DNA of 35,594 bases from Gemmatimonadota bacterium (lineage in GTDB: Bacteria; Gemmatimonadota; Gemmatimonadetes; Longimicrobiales; Gaopeijiaceae), in contig JAJDNC010000108.1 of NCBI GenBank assembly GCA_022340865.1, forward strand, positions 1-35,594. Reading direction: 5' to 3'. The notes beneath the pieces are model-generated. The model saw only the letters and a list, made by a program, of their open reading frames with translations, made no database searches and was not told where the DNA came from. Below, piece by piece: positions 23,804 through 32,521 of this stretch (positions are counted from its first letter, which is position 1; every line of letters starts with the position of its first letter). Both the position numbers and the translations under genes were made by a program.

Positions 23804-25684
23804 CTACGAGCCTGACGGCGGCGCCTTAAGCGCCACCTTGTCCAGCGCGAGGGTATCCGCGTAACTCGCCAGGTAGTTCCCCCAGATTCGGATGGCATCG
23901 ACGCTGGCCAGAGAATTCCAGATGTCCGCCGAGTCGGCCGGAGTTCCATCCCAGCGGTACCACCGCCCCGGCACGCTTCCATCGCTCCCGTCCTGGATGC
24001 CGGCCTTGAGATTGATTACGAACAGTTTCGGGGGCGAATGGTCGAAGTTACCCGGCCGAAACACAAACACGGTATCCGGGACGAAATCCGAGGTGGGCGG
24101 CCTGTACACGAGGTTTCCGTTCTCGCTGACGATGTCGGCGAACTCCTCGAGGCTTGTCGAGAACGCCGGCAGGCCGGTGTGGAAGTCGTAGGGATCCGGT
24201 GAGAACCACAGATAGTACTCGAGCGTGCCGTTGGCATAGGCCGTCTTGTCGCCCGAGAACTTGCTGGGTGCCACGAAGCGGAGGCCCAAACTGAGATCCT
24301 CGGGTGTGACCGCCGCCCCCTGGTCGCCCACGATGTATCCGCCGAAGTAGCCGCCCTCGGTCATGAATTGCGGCGTATGCTCGGCGCCATAGTAGTCGTC
24401 GTATGTCCAGCCTTCGTCGCCGTCCGCGAAATTGCTGATGATGGGTCCCGCCGAGAGCAGGCTGATGCCGTGCGCCTCCGCGTACGTCTCGAACGCGGTC
24501 TTCAGCTGGGCCTGGCGGTTGGCGTCGGTAGCGAGCTCCCAGATGCCTACGAGGCCGTTGGACTCGAAGTCCATGAACACCGGGTTGTCGTTCACCGACT
24601 CGATCCAGCTCTCGTACTGTCCCTGATTCACGATGTACTGGCCGTACTCGCTCCGGCCACCGTACACCTCGAGGTGTGTGTTCTGCGTCGCCGAGAACTC
24701 GGACTGCGACGTCGCATCGATGACCTGCGTCTGGAGGGAGGCGGAGCCGAACAGCGACTTGAAGCTCGCGCTGGCATACACGTCGATGCCCCGCCCCGAC
24801 TTGTCGAAGGACATGTTGGCCGACGTCATGTAGTCGAGACGGCCGCCCACGATGATGCCCCTCATCACGTACATCCCGAAGGTGTTGAACACGTCGAGAG
24901 GATCGACGTTGGGATCGTTGATGGCGGCCGCCGCGGCCGGCGTCAGATAATTGCGCAGCTGGTCCGGCGTCACCGAGAGCGCCACGCGTAGTCCGTATTT
25001 GCGAATGATGCTCTGCACGGTGGCGAACGAGTATTGGGCGCTTTCGTAGCGGCTCTGGCTGAACGCGGTCTTGAGGGATCCGGAGAACCCGAAGCCCCCT
25101 CCGCTGACGTTCACGCTGACCTGGAGGTTGTTCAGGTACTCGCGGCTGGTCTGGCCGCTCACGACGTCGTAGCTCGCCCGTTCGTACTGGACTCGCCGCA
25201 GGACGCCGTCTCGATCCAAGGCCGCCAGGTCCAGTACCGGCGCCCGCACGTCGGCCACGTCGGCGTAGTTGCCGCCGATGTCGTACCCGGAGCCCAGGAC
25301 GTCCATACCCGCAGCGTCCAGCGACGGAGTCGCATCGCCGCACGTCACGTAGAATCCGGTGCGGGTCGTGTCGCCCGCCGTCGTCTGGACCTGCAGCGGG
25401 TTTTCACCGCTCACCGTGCAGGACGACCCCAGGCCCACCAGCGTCACCGTGTGGCTGCCCGGCTCGAGATCGGGGATGAGCACGGTGTCGCCCGCCACGA
25501 GGGGCACGGACGCAGCGCCGTCGACGCCGACGGCGAGGCTTGTATTGGATACGCTTCCGGTCAGGTCGAGCGCGACCGCGAGCATACTCGACGTCGACTT
25601 CGGGGCGGTCGAGTCGGCGCAGCCGGCGAGCACCGCGAACGCGGTGAGGACTGCAGCCACGAGGACTACTCGGCGGGACTCCAT
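23804..25684 (-). CDS. Lipoprotein with MACPF pore-forming-type domain and laminin-B-like domain
   Basis: This 626-aa protein has a lipoprotein signal (LAGC, lipidated C22) and a beta-rich linker at about 33-115 with two cysteines. A MACPF-like domain follows at about 125-405. Its opening LGSGYDIGGNYAD and the signature VFNTFGMYVMRGIIVGGRL (about 265-283) correspond to the YGTHY...GGR motif of perforin-like proteins. The C-terminal 410-560 resembles a laminin IV type A (laminin B) domain: ISNFADGDEGWTYD, then GGYFGGYIVGDQG, LRFVAPSKFSGDKTAYANGTLEYYLWFS. MACPF proteins make pores or bind membranes; the laminin-B part may bind sugars or surfaces. The ATG at 25684 is preceded by a strong GGAGGGG site. 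In the signature the usual TH after G is replaced by MY, so pore activity is uncertain. Confidence 0.8.
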   Translation of the reverse strand: MESRRVVLVAAVLTAFAVLAGCADSTAPKSTSSMLAVALDLTGSVSNTSLAVGVDGAASVPLVAGDTVLIPDLEPGSHTVTLVGLGSSCTVSGENPLQVQTTAGDTTRTGFYVTCGDATPSLDAAGMDVLGSGYDIGGNYADVADVRAPVLDLAALDRDGVLRRVQYERASYDVVSGQTSREYLNNLQVSVNVSGGGFGFSGSLKTAFSQSRYESAQYSFATVQSIIRKYGLRVALSVTPDQLRNYLTPAAAAAINDPNVDPLDVFNTFGMYVMRGIIVGGRLDYMTSANMSFDKSGRGIDVYASASFKSLFGSASLQTQVIDATSQSEFSATQNTHLEVYGGRSEYGQYIVNQGQYESWIESVNDNPVFMDFESNGLVGIWELATDANRQAQLKTAFETYAEAHGISLLSAGPIISNFADGDEGWTYDDYYGAEHTPQFMTEGGYFGGYIVGDQGAAVTPEDLSLGLRFVAPSKFSGDKTAYANGTLEYYLWFSPDPYDFHTGLPAFSTSLEEFADIVSENGNLVYRPPTSDFVPDTVFVFRPGNFDHSPPKLFVINLKAGIQDGSDGSVPGRWYRWDGTPADSADIWNSLASVDAIRIWGNYLASYADTLALDKVALKAPPSGS

Positions 25685-25920
25685 CTGACCCCTCCACGGT
25701 CCCGGTTCGTAGCCGGGCACGCAATGCAGCACCGACCGCCAGGACTGCTGCTTCGGCAACGCCAGCCGCATGCACCACCTTTAGGCCGGCGTGGAGGACG
25801 GTGTCGCTCGAGTTGTGAATCACGGAAGGGCAGGAAAGCCGACAACCCCCGTCAACTTCGGAAGGCATGGTAGAATGGAGGGTGTCGGGGGGCAAGCGAG
25901 GCGCGTTCTCGCGGAGACTT

Positions 25921-26601
25921 CCCGGTGGTGGCCACGGCTCGACATCCGGCCATCATGCGGAGAAAGACGTTTCCATTGAGGCGGTGATACGTGAGGTTCG
26001 GGGCGACCTCCTCTACTTCCGGAGCGCCCGGTCGGTCACAGAAGCAGCGCAGGGGTATGTCGCGATGGCGCGCGTGCCAGGCTGCGACGTCTTCTAGGTA
26101 GCCGTGGTTCAGCACGTACGCGAGGATGCAGTCGCCGGGGGTCGGAGCGAGTGAGAAGAGGCTCCCGCGGTCGGTCCCCCGCCGGAGTCAGAGCGAGCAC
26201 GAGCTGCCACGACCCGTGGCTTACGAGATCCAGGAACCGACGCATCCTCCACCGCTCGACGGCGTGGCCGCGGAGCCTCCCGTAAGACGCGTCGCGCAGC
26301 AGGAACTGGTGGCCGACGGCGAGTACCGGCAGGTGCCGAGATGGCCGCACGCGCGGCTCACGGTTGCCGCCAGATCCACCGACCGAACGGCCGCGCATGG
26401 CGAAGGACGGGCTCGCGAGGATGGTGACAAGGGTGGGGAACGCCTCCGTGAAGCATGCCGGCAGCTCGCGTCCGCCCCGCGGGTCAAGGCCAACGACGAC
26501 GCCCACGAGCTCGTGTCCCCACCGCGAAGGCGCTCATGCAGTGCCATGGCCTGCGTCAGGTGTCCGCGGCCTTCACCCTCAACCGCGAACAGGATTCGCA
26601 T
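25921..26601 (-). pseudogene. Decayed glycosyltransferase (MJ1255/GT28-like) gene
   Basis: Three pieces of one protein lie in three reading frames. From 26601 the start MRILFAVEGEGRGHLTQAMALHERLRG is typical of this glycosyltransferase family. At about 26518 a one-base shift moves the match to the next frame (GHELVGVVVGLDPRGGRELP, later LPVLAVGHQFLLRDASYGR), with some 60 family residues missing after PSFAM. A further shift near 26150-26200 leads to GDCILAYVLNHGYLEDVAAWH through FLRMMAGCRAVATTG at about 25923. After that the conserved donor-binding C-terminus is gone. The gene cannot make a working enzyme. The 167 bp between it and the MACPF start and the 63 bp before the transporter show nothing else. 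The family name is from memory of its motifs; the decay is seen directly. Confidence 0.8.
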
Positions 26602-26665
26602 GGAAGCTCGGCGGAGGGCCCGGCCCTCCTCACGGAGGGACAGCCGACCCGCTCCACTCCCGCGC

Positions 26666-28150
26666 TCATCTCAGAAGGAGATGGGGAATCAGGAGCGTGG
26701 CCGCCGTGGTGATCACCGCGATGGACGTGAGGTTGAGAAGGAAGCCTGCCCTCGACATCTGTGGGATGGTGAGATACCCCGAGCTGAAGACGATGGCGTT
26801 GGGCGGCGTGGCCACCGGAAGCATGAACGCCATGGAAGCGGCGAGCCCCGCGGTGGTCATGAGCAGGAGCGGCTCCATGCCCAGGCCAACCGCCGCACCA
26901 GCCATGACGGGCATGGCCATGCTGGCGGTGGCGACGTTGGAGGTGAGCTCGGTGAGAAAGACGATGAGCGCCGCCACCGCAGCGATCAGAACGACGGCGT
27001 GGACGGAGCCCAGCCCGGAGACCGCGCCGCCGATCCACTTGGCCAGGCCGCTGCGGTCCATGGCCACCGCCAACGACAGGCCGCCACCGAAGAGCACCAG
27101 GACGCCCCAGGGGATGCGGCGGGCCGTCTTCCAGTCGAGGCAGAACTCGCCGCGTCGCCAGTCCACCGGGAGCAGGAAGAGCGCCACGGCCGCCGCCATG
27201 GCGATGGTGGAGTCCTGAAGCTGCGGGAACCAGGTCTGCAAGCCGGGGACGGTCACGCTGCCGAAGGTCTTCTCGGAGCGAAGCACCCACGCGAGGGCGG
27301 TGAGCACGAACACCGTGGCGGTCATCTTCTCGCCGCGGCTCATGGGTCCCAAGCCGGCGCGCTCCCGGGCGATGACTCCGGCGGCATCGCCGTGGAGCTC
27401 ACCCGGACGGTGCAGGACACGCGTCAGAAGGAGCCATGTGATCGGGAGCATGACGGCGGCCACCGGCACCCCGACGCCCATCCACTGGACGAAGCCGATC
27501 TCCCGGTGGAGCATCTCGCTGGCGGCCCCGGCGAGCACGGCGTTGGGCGGTGTGCCGATGAGGGTGGAGACGCCACCGATGGAGGCGGCGTACGCGACGC
27601 CCAGCATGAGGGCGATGCCGAAGTGGTAGACCCCGTCCTGCTGATCCCTCGGTCGGAGCATCTCGCCCACGGCCAGCGCGATGGGGAGCATCATGGCGGT
27701 GGTGGCTGTGTTGGAGATCCACATGGAGATGAACGCCGTAGCGAGCATGAAGCCCAACACGAGTCGCGCCGGGCCGGTGCCCACCCAGCTCATGATGGCC
27801 AGGGCGATGCGCTTGTGCAGTCCCCACCGCTCCATGGTGACGGCCAGGAGGAAGCCGCCCATGAACAGGAAGATCAGCTCGTTGGCATAGGGTGAAGAGG
27901 CCGCCGGCGCCGGGAGGATTCCCAGAGCCGGGAAGAGAACCAGGGGGAGCAGCGCCGTCGCCGGGATGGGGAGCGCTTCGGTCATCCACCAGACCGCCAT
28001 GAGCACGGAGACCGCGGCGGTGCGCCACGCGGCGATGGCCAGCCCGGAGGGGGCCGGGAGGAGGAGCATGACCAGGAAGGCGGCCGCGCCCAGGAAGAAG
28101 CCCAGGCGCTGAGCGGTGCGGAACCGGCGCTTCGACCCGTCGTCGTCCAC
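26666..28150 (-). CDS. DASS/SLC13-family sodium-dicarboxylate or sulfate transporter
   Basis: This protein of about 494 aa has eleven to twelve hydrophobic helices. Both SNT-type ion-binding motifs of the DASS family are visible: ISNTATTAMMLP at about 145-156, and TSNVATASMAMP at about 403-414, where the third position is V. Other family blocks include WWMTEALPIPATALLPL, FLFMGGFLLAVTMERWGLH, GTPPNAVLAG and LPVATPPNAIVFSSG. It should import C4-dicarboxylates or related anions with sodium. The GTG at 28150 was chosen for its AGGA site and for giving a short cytoplasmic N-terminus; a longer open frame upstream has no membrane segment and poor composition. It is divergent from an acetate-transporter-like gene across 286 bp in which I see no further gene. 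Confidence 0.92.
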   Translation of the reverse strand: MDDDGSKRRFRTAQRLGFFLGAAAFLVMLLLPAPSGLAIAAWRTAAVSVLMAVWWMTEALPIPATALLPLVLFPALGILPAPAASSPYANELIFLFMGGFLLAVTMERWGLHKRIALAIMSWVGTGPARLVLGFMLATAFISMWISNTATTAMMLPIALAVGEMLRPRDQQDGVYHFGIALMLGVAYAASIGGVSTLIGTPPNAVLAGAASEMLHREIGFVQWMGVGVPVAAVMLPITWLLLTRVLHRPGELHGDAAGVIARERAGLGPMSRGEKMTATVFVLTALAWVLRSEKTFGSVTVPGLQTWFPQLQDSTIAMAAAVALFLLPVDWRRGEFCLDWKTARRIPWGVLVLFGGGLSLAVAMDRSGLAKWIGGAVSGLGSVHAVVLIAAVAALIVFLTELTSNVATASMAMPVMAGAAVGLGMEPLLLMTTAGLAASMAFMLPVATPPNAIVFSSGYLTIPQMSRAGFLLNLTSIAVITTAATLLIPHLLLR

Positions 28151-28436
28151 GTGTGTCCTCGCGCGTGGGGTGGCGTCGACATCCCGGTCGCCAGTCTGGG
28201 ACAAGGAACGCGGTGCCGCAACCGATGCGCCTGCGTCTACACGTGGGTCGAGAACTCCGCGTCTCTTGCGCTTTCCACTGTCGCGTCTCGCGTTGACGAC
28301 GTCCGAGATCGATTCGGGGCCATCGGCATGGGGGCAACCTTCACCCTGGGCGACCGCTGTCTCACTCCATAGGCGGCCACGCGGCCGTCGGCAGAGGCCG
28401 GTATAGCCGCAGCGCCGCATTCACCGAGGAGGTGAA

Positions 28437-29012
28437 ATGATGGAACACCGGATTGCCAATGCCAGGGCGCTGGGCTTCGCGTCCTTCGCCATCGGCGTAT
28501 GGATGTACTGCATGGTGCTGGCCGGGTGGTTCCCCCAGAGCGTGCTCGTTTCCCCCACCATGGGGAACGTCGCGACTGCGGTTACGCTCGGTCTCCTCAT
28601 CGCTGCCCTCGCATCCTTCCTGCGTACCGACCACTGGGCTGCCTTCTTCTTCATGTTCTGGGCGGCCGTCTGGTGGGGTGTCCGTGCCGGAAACGGGCCG
28701 GACCAGGCGCACATGGCCTATGCCGGATGGTTCTTTGCGGCCATCGCGGTGGTCAGCGTGATCCTCTTCTTCGCGGCCCTGCGCGACCTGGAGACGCTGC
28801 CCGTCAGGCTGGTCAGCGTCGGGATGGCCCTGGTCTTCATCAGCTGGGCCCTGGGAGCCTGGGGCCTGGGGTTCTTCACGGGCCTGGCGGGTTACATCGG
28901 GCTGGTGACCGCCGTATCCGCTTTCTGGGCTGCCGCGGCGGAGGCGCTGGGCGGCGAGGTGGGCAAGGGGGGCGCCAGGAGCACCTCCACAACGACGGCG
29001 ACCGGCGCCTAG
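28437..29012 (+). CDS. Acetate-transporter-like membrane protein (GPR1/FUN34/YaaH family)
   Basis: This 191-aa protein has six hydrophobic helices. The N-terminal NARALGFASFAIGVWMY matches the family's NPAPLGL element in degenerate form. The C-terminal TGLAGYIGLVTAVSAFWAAAAEAL matches the conserved AGYxG...AWYxAAAE block. The family imports or exports acetate and succinate as channel-like oligomers. A strong GAGGAGGTGAA site precedes tandem ATG codons; the first is used here. The tail after residue 170 is hydrophilic and rich in Ser, Thr and Gly. The divergent DASS transporter suggests shared control of small carboxylates. Loss of the exact NPAPLGL motif makes the substrate uncertain. Confidence 0.78.
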   Translation: MMEHRIANARALGFASFAIGVWMYCMVLAGWFPQSVLVSPTMGNVATAVTLGLLIAALASFLRTDHWAAFFFMFWAAVWWGVRAGNGPDQAHMAYAGWFFAAIAVVSVILFFAALRDLETLPVRLVSVGMALVFISWALGAWGLGFFTGLAGYIGLVTAVSAFWAAAAEALGGEVGKGGARSTSTTTATGA

Positions 29013-29035
29013 CGGCTCCGAGCCGAACGAAGGGT

Positions 29036-29062
29036 GGCGGCCCGGCCAAGTGCCGGGCCGCC
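29036..29062 (+). terminator. Strong stem-loop after the acetate-transporter-like gene
   Basis: A perfect 11-bp stem, GGCGGCCCGGC/GCCGGGCCGCC, has a 5-nt loop CAAGT and lies 24 bases after the stop codon. The T-run is poor (GTGTTCGG), as is usual for terminators in high-GC genomes. Confidence 0.65.
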
Positions 29063-29205
29063 GTGTTCGGGAAGGGGCAGCAGAACGTCCGAGGCCCTTC
29101 CCGCCTTGCCCCCGACCTCCATAGCCGGGACATTGCCGACGCCGCCGGGCCGCGTGGCCGGCGGGCGTCTCCAGAGATGACCATCGCACCCTCACGGAAC
29201 CTGCC

Positions 29206-32200
29206 ATGAAAGCCACCGCGCTGCTGACTGCCCTCCTGCTCGCGGCCCCCATCACACCGGCCGCGGCCCGCGTCGCTCCCGTCGGAGCCGGGTCCACCGC
29301 TCATCCCGCCCCCGGGACCGTGCAGCCGGTCCGGACGACGTCGCACGCCGACGCGGCCCGCGACACGGCCGCGCCCTCACCGTTTCGCGGGCTGGAGTGG
29401 CGGCTGGTGGGCCCCTTCCGCGGCGGCCGCGTGGACGCCGTGACGGGCGACCCGAAGCACGCGAACACGTTCTACTTCGGCGGCGTGGACGGGGGCGTGT
29501 GGAAGACGACGGATGCGGGCCGGAGCTGGGAGAACGTCAGCGACAAGGCAGGCATCGGCGGCGTGGGCGCCATCGCGGTGGCGCCGTCGGACCCCAACGT
29601 CGTGTACGTGGGCGGCGGTGAGTCCGACCCGCGCGAGGACATCACGTACGGCCAGGGCATGTTCCGGTCGACGGACGCCGGGCGGACGTGGACTCACGTC
29701 GGCCTCGGGGACACGCGCCACATCGCCGACATCGTCGTGGATCCGAACGACCCGAACCGCGTCTACGTCGCGGCCCTCGGCCATGCGTTCGGCCCCAACG
29801 CCGAGCGTGGCGTGTTCCGCTCGACGGACGGCGGAGCGACCTGGAGGAAGGTGCTGTTCCTGAACGACAGCACGGGCGCCATCGACCTGGCCATGGACCC
29901 CTCCAACTCGCGCGTCATCTATGCGGCCATGTGGAAGTTCGAGCGCATGCCCTGGGGCTTCAGCGCGGGCGGCGGTCGCAGCGGGCTGTGGAAGACCACC
30001 GACGGCGGCGACCACTGGACGGACCTGAGCAACACGGAGGGCTTCCCGCCCGGCCCCATCGGCCGCATCGGCGTGTCCGTCTCGGGCGCGGACCCGCAGC
30101 GTGTCTACGCCAGCATCGAGGCGCCGGACTCCACGGGGGGCATCTTCCGCTCAGACGACGGCGGCCGGTCCTGGCACAGGGTGAACCCGGAGCAGCAGTT
30201 CATGGTCCGGCCGTGGTACTTCTCGGGCGTGACCGCGGACCCGGTGGATGCGGACGGCGTCTGGGTGCTCAACCTCGGCACCTACCATTCCATCGACGGC
30301 GGCCACGGCTTCGCACGCGTGAGGGCGCCGCACGGGGACGACCACATCCTGTGGATCGACCCGAAGAACCCGGGCCGCATGATCGAGGGCAACGACGGCG
30401 GCGCCACGATCAGCATGGACGGCGGCCACACGTGGAGCACGCAGGACAACCAGCCCACGGCACAGTTCTACCACGTCACCACGGACAACCAATATCCGTA
30501 TCGCATCTACGGCGCCCAGCAGGACAACTCGACGGTCTCCATCGTGAGCCGGAGCGACAACGGCGCCATCACCACGGCGGACTGGTACTCGGTGGGCGGT
30601 GGCGAGGCGGGGTACATCGCGCCCAAGCCGGGCTCGCCCGACACGGTGTTCGCCGGCAACTACATGGGCACGCTCACGCGCTGGGTGAAGGAGACGGGCC
30701 AGAGCCGCGACGTCTCCGTATGGCTCAACAACTGGGACGGCTACGCCGCCGCGGACGTGCCGTACCGGTTCCAGTGGACGTTCCCGATCCTGTTCTCGCC
30801 CGAGGACCCCAACACGCTCTACACCACGGCGCAGTATGTCTTCAAGAGCACCGACGAGGGGCAGACCTGGCAGAAGATCAGCCCGGACCTGACGCGCCAC
30901 GAGCCGAAGACCATGGGTCCGGTGGGCGGCGAGATCACCCGCGACATGACCGGCACGGAATGGTACGCCACGATCTTCGCGTTCGCCGAGTCGCCGGTGA
31001 AGGCCGGCGTGCTCTGGGCGGGCTCAGACGACGGCCTCGTTCACGTCTCGAAGGACGACGGTGCGACGTGGACGAACGTCACCCCCAAGGGGCTTCCCGA
31101 GTTCGCCCGCATCAGCATCATCGAGCCGTCGCACTACGACGCCGGCACGGCCTACCTCGCGGCCAACCACTACCAGCAGGACGACCTGCGTCCGTACCTC
31201 TACCGCACCACGGACTACGGCCGGAGCTGGACGCGTATCGACGCGGGCATCCCGGTAGGCGCCTACACGCGCACCATCCGCGAGGACCCGGTGACGCGGG
31301 GGCTGCTATTCGCCGGCACGGAGACCGGCGTCTACGTATCCATGGATAACGGCGCGCACTGGCGCTCCCTGCAGCTCAACCTGCCGACGGTCTCCGTGCG
31401 CGACCTGACCATCCACGACGGCGACCTCATCGCAGCCACGCACGGTCGCGCCTTCTGGGCGCTGGACGACATCCGGCCCCTGCGCCGGTGGACCTCGGCG
31501 CAGGGCAAGCCGGTCACGCTCTTCCCGCCGCGCACGGCCGTCCGCTTCGCCGGCTTCGGCGGCGGCTTCTTCCGGCCGGCGGCCGCCGGCCAGAACCCAC
31601 CCGACGGGGTCGTCGTGGACTACGCGCTGGCGTCACGGCCGACGGGAGACGTCAAGCTCGAGTTCCTGGACTCCACCGGCACCGTGATCCGCAGCTTCAC
31701 GAGCAAGGAGCGGCAACCCGCCCGGCCGAAGTTCCGCAGCGCGGCCGCCACCGCCGCGCGCGACTCGGTGCTGGATGAGCGTGCGCGTGCCCGCATCGAG
31801 GGCCTCGCCGACAGCGCGTCGTTCACGCCCGCCGATTCCATCGTGCCCAAGCGTGCGGGGTTGAACCGATTCGTCTGGAACCTACGCTATCCCGATGCGC
31901 GCCGGATCCACGGCATTCTCAACGACGAGGGCACGTACGACGGTCCGCTGGCGCTGCCGGGGACGTACACCGTGCGTCTCACGGTCGACGGCACGAGCTA
32001 CTCGCAGCAGTTCACCGTGAAGGAGGATCCGCGGGTGCACGTCACGCCCGAGGCGCTGCACGCGCAGTTCGCGCTCACCGTGCGCGTGCGTCAGGCCGTG
32101 GACACCATCGCCGCCACCGTCGCGCACATCGACGCCCTGGAGGGTCGCATCGCGGAGTGGAAGCGCACGGCCGCCCACGAGTCCTACGCGGCCCAGGTGG

Positions 32201-32496
32201 ACTCGGCGGTCGCCGTCGCCCATGACTCCCTCGAGGCCGTGCGCGCGTCGCTGGTCTGCATCCACTGCCACGCCGGCGAGTCGTCGCTGAACTACCCGAT
32301 CCAGATCTACAACATGCTGCTCACCATGAACTACATGGTGCAGGGCGCGCATGCGGGGCCGACGGAAGCCGACCAGAAGTCGTTCGAGATGCTGTCCGGG
32401 CGGCTGGACACGCAGCTGGAGCGCATGCGTGGGGCAGAGCAGGGCCCCGTGGCGCGGCTCGAAGCGCTGGTGCGCCAGGTCGGGATGATGCCGTGA
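29206..32496 (+). CDS. Exported BNR/Asp-box repeat protein (sortilin/VPS10-like propeller)
   Basis: This 1096-aa protein has a signal peptide (about 1-22) and then a long propeller region. At least ten Asp-box motifs of the SxDxGxTW type are seen, among them TTDAGRSW, STDAGRTW, STDGGATW, SDDGGRSW, SMDGGHTW, STDEGQTW, SKDDGATW and TTDYGRSW. Residues about 780-960 are beta-rich (YALASRPTGDVKLEFLDSTG, LPGTYTVRLTVDG), and the C-terminal 130 residues are helical. Proteins of this build are abundant in Gemmatimonadota and are called glycosyl hydrolases or sortilin-like, but lack known catalytic residues. CIHCH at 1018-1022 has the form of a haem-c site within the otherwise helical tail. The auxin-carrier gene follows by 25 bp. 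Confidence 0.9.
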   Translation: MKATALLTALLLAAPITPAAARVAPVGAGSTAHPAPGTVQPVRTTSHADAARDTAAPSPFRGLEWRLVGPFRGGRVDAVTGDPKHANTFYFGGVDGGVWKTTDAGRSWENVSDKAGIGGVGAIAVAPSDPNVVYVGGGESDPREDITYGQGMFRSTDAGRTWTHVGLGDTRHIADIVVDPNDPNRVYVAALGHAFGPNAERGVFRSTDGGATWRKVLFLNDSTGAIDLAMDPSNSRVIYAAMWKFERMPWGFSAGGGRSGLWKTTDGGDHWTDLSNTEGFPPGPIGRIGVSVSGADPQRVYASIEAPDSTGGIFRSDDGGRSWHRVNPEQQFMVRPWYFSGVTADPVDADGVWVLNLGTYHSIDGGHGFARVRAPHGDDHILWIDPKNPGRMIEGNDGGATISMDGGHTWSTQDNQPTAQFYHVTTDNQYPYRIYGAQQDNSTVSIVSRSDNGAITTADWYSVGGGEAGYIAPKPGSPDTVFAGNYMGTLTRWVKETGQSRDVSVWLNNWDGYAAADVPYRFQWTFPILFSPEDPNTLYTTAQYVFKSTDEGQTWQKISPDLTRHEPKTMGPVGGEITRDMTGTEWYATIFAFAESPVKAGVLWAGSDDGLVHVSKDDGATWTNVTPKGLPEFARISIIEPSHYDAGTAYLAANHYQQDDLRPYLYRTTDYGRSWTRIDAGIPVGAYTRTIREDPVTRGLLFAGTETGVYVSMDNGAHWRSLQLNLPTVSVRDLTIHDGDLIAATHGRAFWALDDIRPLRRWTSAQGKPVTLFPPRTAVRFAGFGGGFFRPAAAGQNPPDGVVVDYALASRPTGDVKLEFLDSTGTVIRSFTSKERQPARPKFRSAAATAARDSVLDERARARIEGLADSASFTPADSIVPKRAGLNRFVWNLRYPDARRIHGILNDEGTYDGPLALPGTYTVRLTVDGTSYSQQFTVKEDPRVHVTPEALHAQFALTVRVRQAVDTIAATVAHIDALEGRIAEWKRTAAHESYAAQVDSAVAVAHDSLEAVRASLVCIHCHAGESSLNYPIQIYNMLLTMNYMVQGAHAGPTEADQKSFEMLSGRLDTQLERMRGAEQGPVARLEALVRQVGMMP

Positions 32497-32507
32497 GGAA
32501 CTGAGCA

Positions 32508-32521
32508 GGGGCGGTCGCCCC
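32508..32521 (+). promoter_or_regulatory. GC hairpin abutting the auxin-carrier start codon
   Basis: GGGGC and GCCCC pair around the tetraloop GGTC and end exactly at the base before the ATG at 32522. The only purine-rich stretch before this start is inside the stem. The stem could limit translation unless ribosomes arrive from the upstream gene. Confidence 0.35.
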
